A stretch of 64,000 nucleotides of DNA from Odobenus rosmarus divergens. Its lineage: Eukaryota; Chordata; Mammalia; Carnivora; Odobenidae. The stretch covers positions 2,314,512 to 2,378,511 of the forward strand of contig NW_004450566.1 in assembly GCF_000321225.1 (NCBI RefSeq), given 5' to 3'. The notes below the pieces were generated by a model. The model saw only the letters and a list, made by a program, of their open reading frames with translations, was not told the origin of the DNA and did no database searches. Positions 59,150-64,000 of the stretch are shown in pieces. Both the position numbers and the translations under genes were made by a program. Position 1 is the stretch's first letter. Each line of letters begins with the position of its first letter.

Positions 59150-59810
59150 ATGGAGGAGTGTTCTCTTCTCCTCTACAATCCATTCTCTACAGAGCAGCAG
59201 GAAATCAGTTCATATTACACTCCTGATCAAAACACCTTAACAGTTTTTCATTGCACATATTATAAACCCAGAGCCATCACGTTGACTCCTAAGGTCAGAT
59301 GTGATCTGGCTTCTGCCTATGTTCTCACCCTCATGTGCACCAGCCACAGCAGTGTTTCCATTTCTGGAACACACCAAGCTCATTCATCCTCAAGGTTTTT
59401 TTTTTTTGTTTTTTTTTTTTGTCAGTTCATCTGCTGAATGCACAGCTCCCAGACTTTGGTTTGGTTGAGTGTCTTATTTTCCAGTTTCAGCTACCATGTC
59501 ATTTCCTCCATGAGGCCATCGTTGGGCACTCCATCTAAATTAGCTGAAGGGGGCTTCTTTATCCTCCATCTCTCCATACCCATCATCATTTTATTTTCTT
59601 CCTAGTACTATCAAAATCTGAAACTGTCCTTTCTCTTGCCCATTTATTTATAAATTACCTATTACCTGTCTTTCTCAACTAGAATGTAGCAAGAGTGAGG
59701 ATTTGTCCATCTCATTTGCTGTTGTATCTCCAGCACGCTGATTAGAACAATACCTAACATGCCATAGGCATACAATAAATACTTCTTGAAGGTTTACTGA
59801 ATAAAGAGTT
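59150..59810 (+). repeat. L2 LINE 3' end, about 650 bp
   Basis: AACAGTTTTTCATTGCACATATTATAAACC, GTCAGATGTGATCTGGCTTCTGCC, CATTTCCTCCATGAGGCCATC, then CATCTCATTTGCTGTTGTATCTCCAGCACGCTG and CATACAATAAATACTTC. A T-rich insert lies at 59397-59420. Confidence 0.8.
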
Positions 59811-60149
59811 TTTTGCACAGGGTGAGAGTTTAGACAAGAATCTTTAACTCCTTCCAACTCTGATGTCTTATAATATCAATGTTCTATGCTAATTCTTCTC
59901 GGCTTCATTAGCCATTTCATCACACCTATTATTTGGGTCATTGTTTTTTTTTTGCTCTACAGACACTCTTTCCAACTTTCCAACTCACATGAATGCATGT
60001 GTTTTGGTGATTCTTTTTTAACTCTTTCTGAATCATGATTAAATTTTTAAAAATAAATTCCTAAAATCTCTACTAACTGGTCATACTTTTTACATGTTAT
60101 TTCCATATTATTTTGTAATTGCTTGTTTCATTGATGTTGGATTGCCTAT
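59811..60149. other. non-coding, no recognised feature
   Basis: AT-rich unique sequence; nothing recognised. Confidence 0.6.
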
Positions 60150-60720
60150 GCCAATTGAAATAAAATGCACACTACATATGTCACTTCTCAGTAGCCCTAT
60201 TAAAAATGGTAAAAAGAAATAAGTGAATTTAATTTTAATAATATAATTTAATCTAATATATCTAAAATAGTCTTTCAACATGTAGCAATATAAAGATTAT
60301 TCATGAGGGGTATCTGGGTGGCTCAGTCAGTTAAATGCCCAGCTCTTGATTTTGGTTCAGGTTGTGATCTCAGGGTCATGAGATGGAGCCCCACCTTAGC
60401 CTCTGCACTCAGCATGGAGTCTGCTTGTTCCTCTCTCTCTGCCCCTCCTCCCTGCTCTCTCTCTCTCTAAAATAATAAATATATAAAATCTTATAAAAAA
60501 ATTCTTCATGAGATATTGTACATACAATAAAGTTGTGTTTAATGGCAAATTATTTTATACTGCTTAAGTATTAAAATTTAAAGTTATTAAAATTAAATAA
60601 AGTTCAAAATTCAGTTCCTCTGTCACAGTAGCCACATTTCAAAGGATCAATTAACCACATATTGCTAGAGTCTACATATAGGTCAGCGTACAACTACACA
60701 GCAAAATAGTAAATGCCCTG
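60150..60720 (+). repeat. old DNA transposon (hAT-like), copy B, split by a SINE
   Basis: CAGTAGCCCTATTAAAAATGG, TTTAATTTTAATAATATAATTTAATC before the SINE, and AATTCAGTTCCTCTGTCACAGTAGCCACATTTCAAAGGATC after it. It is related to 31683-31985. Confidence 0.6.
60308..60500 (+). mobile_element. CAN-SINE, older subtype
   Basis: GGGTATCTGGGTGGCTCAG, TGTGATCTCAGGGTCATGAG, CT-rich body and decayed A tail. Flanked by ATTATTCATGAG at 60296-60307 and ATTCTTCATGAG at 60501-60512. Confidence 0.93.
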
Positions 60721-61534
60721 GTACCGGAACTGTCTCTTCAACAATGTACTTCCATTTGTTGGATGCGTAAATTAATGAATAAGACATTATTTAGTTTTTA
60801 ATAAACACATGAGAAAACATAAATGAAAACCATAAATGAATCATTTGTACTGTTTCTCCAAATAAGTCTTTAATTACTGGTTTTGCCAGGAAATGGCATT
60901 AATAATAGCAAAAACAGCACTGGAAAATAAAAATATTAGAGTAATTAATGAATGTCATGAGAGTATGCTATTGTGGTCAAAATAAGTGTTCTGTATGCCA
61001 TAAGCAAATTTAATCATAGGGAGAGTTAGCTCAGGGCTTTCCTGAGCCTCTCAAGTCTTTGCTTCCTCACACATGCTAAGAGCTCTCTTAAACATAGTCA
61101 GAGGAGCACTTGGAGAAAAGCCTGCCTCTAACCCTTTATAATAAGAGCAAGCTATTACCACTCATGCAGACTTGCATTTCATGTGAGCCTCTATTATAAA
61201 AGCCAAATCATAAAATAAATCAGTAAATTCATATATACATACGTGTATACATCAGTAGAAGAGGAAATGAAGAAAAAGAAAATGAAAGTAGAATAATAAA
61301 TGGAAAATGAAATTTAAAGGAAATTAATGAAATATTTTAAAACCTAATTAAATAACCATAATAATTTAAACACAAAAAGAGCTTCAATATGGTTGTTTTT
61401 TTTAAGTCACAAAGAACTTGAATCATCAATATAAAAACATTAAAATTTTCTAAAAACTTGAGAGGAATATAGGATAAAACCTAAGATTATGGAAAAAGCT
61501 AAAAAAACTAACCAATGAAAATAGAATTATTTCT
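60721..61534. other. non-coding, no recognised feature
   Basis: AT-rich unique sequence; nothing recognised. Confidence 0.6.
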
Positions 61535-61920
61535 ATTATCATAACAGTAGTTACTATTATCAAGCACAGACCATGTGCCTGACACTTTGCTGGATGTATT
61601 AGGCTTTTAGCTTCTTCTTTCACAGCAAACCCTGGATAAAGTCCTCATTTTTTTTGAAGATTTTATTTATTTATTTCAGAGACGGAAAGAGAGCACGAGT
61701 TGGGGGGGGCAGGTTGTGTGCAGAGGGAGACACAGACTCCCCGCTTAGCAGGGAGCCCAAGGCATGGGGCAAGTCCAGGGCCATGAGATTATGATCTAAG
61801 CCAAAGGCAGATGCATAACTGACTGAGCCACCCAGGCACCCCAAATAATGTCCTCATTTTAGAGATTTAGAAGTTACCTGCAATTCACACTGCTAATAAG
61901 TGGAAGAGCTAAAATTGGAA
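61535..61920 (-). repeat. MIR SINE split by a CAN-SINE
   Basis: CCATGTGCCTGACACTTTGCTGGATG and GATAAAGTCCTCATTTT before the insertion, then GAGATTTAGAAGTTACCTGC and AATAAGTGGAAGAGCTAAAATTGG after it. Confidence 0.7.
61653..61843 (-). mobile_element. CAN-SINE
   Basis: GAAGATTTTATTTATTTATTTC, purine body, AAGCCAAAGGCAGATGC and GAGCCACCCAGGCACCCC. Flanked by ATAAAGTCCTCATTTT and ATAATGTCCTCATTTT (one difference). Confidence 0.95.
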
Positions 61921-63609
61921 GGTGAGACTATTAGAGTGATTTCTATTTTAAATGTTTTGTTAAAGGGTGGCTAGACTCAGAAAGAAGTAGAAATAAGAAT
62001 TTCTTTGATAAGAAAAGAAATCCCACCCTTATAGCCCCTTCCACACGCAGGAACTGTGCTGAGCTCATAGCATCCGTGGTGAAGAGGTAAACCCTGGTCA
62101 GAAAGAGATTTTTACTCTCCTCTGAGGCTCCCCTGGAACATAAAAATGTGTGAGTGCAGAATTCATGTGAGATTATTCATGGAGGAAAGAGGAGGTGGAG
62201 AGTGATCTACTGAATGCCACCACACTCAGGAACCCCAATCCGATTGAGTGGCAATACCATGTTCCTGCCAATGTCACTGGGACAGAATTTACCCAGTACC
62301 AATATGCAACCAAACTGAACTCTTTTTGATGGATTTTTTTTTTTTTGCTGTTTCAAATTAAAATTTTTTTTTATATGAAGAGGAAGGCAGATTAATCAAG
62401 ATATATAAGCCACAGCCTGTCAGGAAAGGAAGAGAACAAAACGTTAGCTCTCCTTAGAGAAAATCGATTGAAATGGCAAAATCACCTCAGACACAAAATG
62501 CACACCCAAAAATATTTTAAAACAACCATGATATTTAGTCAAAGTAAAATTAGGCCACACATGATTGCTTATAGTAGATTTACTTTTTCAAAGAATGTTT
62601 TTACCATTTTATAACCTATTTAATAGTGGCCTTAAAGGCCTTTTTTTTTTTTAAATCTTGGTTCTTTTCCATGTTATTCCATATCACTTTTTTTTTTTCC
62701 TCAGTGCGTTTTTGGTTTTTTTTCCTTAATATTTTTCTGGGATCTTTTCCTCCAACCTATCCTCCTATATACACTAATTTAAATTATGTCCTATATTTTC
62801 TAGATAAATATCAAATTAACCTTGAAATCTCTAATTCTAGAAGTGGCATGGATAAAGGCTAAGAGCACTGTATCAGTGATGGGTCTGCCTTCCACCAGCC
62901 CGGATACCACCAGAAAAGGATTTATATGTAATAAGGATCCTAATGTACTGGTTGGGGAGACTCTTTGTTCTTCCTCTAAAGTTTCTACTGTTTTTACAAT
63001 TCTATCAGAGCACACAGGAAACGTTCTATCAAATTTTTACCCTGTTTTACATCATTTTATTTGTCTCCCAAATAAGTAAGAATCTGTGGCTCAACATAAA
63101 GAACACTGCATTAAGGAAGAGGGTAGGGTGAATTTTAGTCTGATTTCTGTAAGAATGTTGCTGATGAGACCGGTCCCTCCAGTCACATCAGGGACTCTCA
63201 AGTTTTTTGCCTCAAACTTCAGTAGAAACACAATTTGAAATAAAACCTTCAAACTGTTTTTTTGGAAATTGGCAGGTTATAAATTATAAATGAACTCAAA
63301 ACAACTCATGAAAAAAATAAGCCATACTCTTAGAAATTGTAAAATGAAATTCTTTTTTTTTGGTAAAATGAAATTCTGAAGTGCTAACATACCCTTCGCT
63401 AACTATAAGAAAAACTGAAAAAGCAATGAACTAATCTATTTTCTATGTAATCTTTGGTTCGATGTAGGAAAAATACAAAAGCCTAAATAAGTCAACATAA
63501 ATATTCTGAGTTGGCTTGGAGTGAACTCCATCTTTAGTAGATATAGTTACATCAAAGTATCATAGATCGATTAGACAACTCTTTAGAACAATCTAAAACC
63601 CTTAACTCA
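61921..63609. other. non-coding, with T runs and a short duplication
   Basis: T runs near 62335-62345, 62641-62652 and 62690-62698. GTAAAATGAAATTCT is repeated at 63339 and 63363. No supported frame. Confidence 0.55.
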
Positions 63610-63770
63610 ACCTTGGGATTTCTCACACTTGCCTGATCATAGCAATTACATTGGCTTCTTTGGAGATTCTGCTTCAGTGGCTCTCGGCTGAGACATAGAG
63701 TTCTGTATTTTTGAAAAACACTCCTGAAAAATACTTAGGATCAGGCTAGTTTGAGCAACCCTGCTTTACA
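63610..63770. repeat. hAT (MER5/MER20-like) transposon fragment
   Basis: AACCTTGGGATTTCTCACACTTGCC, TGGAGATTCTGCTTCAGTGG, then TGATTCTGATC-like remnants and AGTTTGAGCAACCCTGCT follow this family. Confidence 0.6.
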
Positions 63771-63884
63771 GTAACCAGTAACTTTCTAATGTTCATTTGG
63801 TTCCTGAGACTCTTTATACTACTAAAAAGAATAGACTCCTCAGCTGTCACGAGGATTCTGATCTGTTTAAAAAATCATATTTCT

Positions 63885-64000
63885 TGGGCACCTGGGTGGC
63901 TCCATTGGTTAAGCGACTGCCTTCGGCTCAGGTCATGATCCTGGAGTCCCAGGATCGAGTCCCGCATCAGGCTCCCTGCTCAGCGGGGAGTCTGCTTCTC
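63885..64000 (+). mobile_element. CAN-SINE, cut by the window end
   Basis: TGGGCACCTGGGTGGCTCC, TTAAGCGACTGCCTTCGGCT, CAGGATCGAGTCCC and GTCTGCTTCTC, then the window stops. Young subtype. Confidence 0.95.

Overview
This window looks like non-coding chromosomal DNA of a carnivoran mammal, most likely an arctoid caniform (bear, seal or mustelid group). The main evidence is about 18 copies of a tRNA-Lys-derived CAN-SINE, recognisable by the start GGGCGCCTGGGTGGCTCAG, the A box, the B box (GATCGAG), a CT-rich body and an AATAAA/poly(A) tail. Several L1 3' ends also have the form I associate with carnivores. The species call is inference from remembered repeat families; no search was run.

No host protein-coding exon could be supported. 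Most open frames are 60-140 codons, without family resemblance, and fall in repeats or random sequence. The one recognisable protein gene is an intronless copy of RPS24 on the minus strand (14157-14677). It has a full 130-codon frame, a 3' UTR, a poly(A) tract and an 18-bp target-site duplication, so it is a processed retrocopy. A 50-N assembly gap lies at 9594-9643.

Layout: 1-1724 is an ERVL/MaLR-type LTR remnant with an L1 inserted in its 3' LTR. 1.9-9.1 kb is rich in SINEs, including a composite SINE-L1-SINE insertion flanked by one target-site duplication (6904-7462). 9-34 kb is mostly unique sequence with ancient MIR, L2 and hAT (MER5/MER20-like) fragments, the RPS24 retrocopy, and a 187-bp purine tract. 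34-47 kb holds a Tigger-like element, three SINEs, scattered MIR/L2 and a 5'-truncated L1 (44.8-46.0 kb). 47.6-56.6 kb is a large block of L1 on the minus strand: a nearly full-length but decayed L1 (about 49.13-55.89 kb), with two SINEs in it, apparently lodged in an older L1/HAL1-like element. 56.6-64 kb returns to unique sequence with L2, hAT, MIR and SINE copies, the last SINE cut by the window end.

Four or five repeat-free stretches have higher GC, short repeated or palindromic motifs and no coding frame. They are listed as candidate regulatory sequence at low confidence because conservation cannot be tested here. I saw no operon, CRISPR array, phage, tRNA or rRNA gene, and no sign of a novel biological system. 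The more interesting items are the intact RPS24 retrocopy, the composite SINE insertion, a SINE with a duplicated Pol III A-box region, and a few well-formed hairpins.
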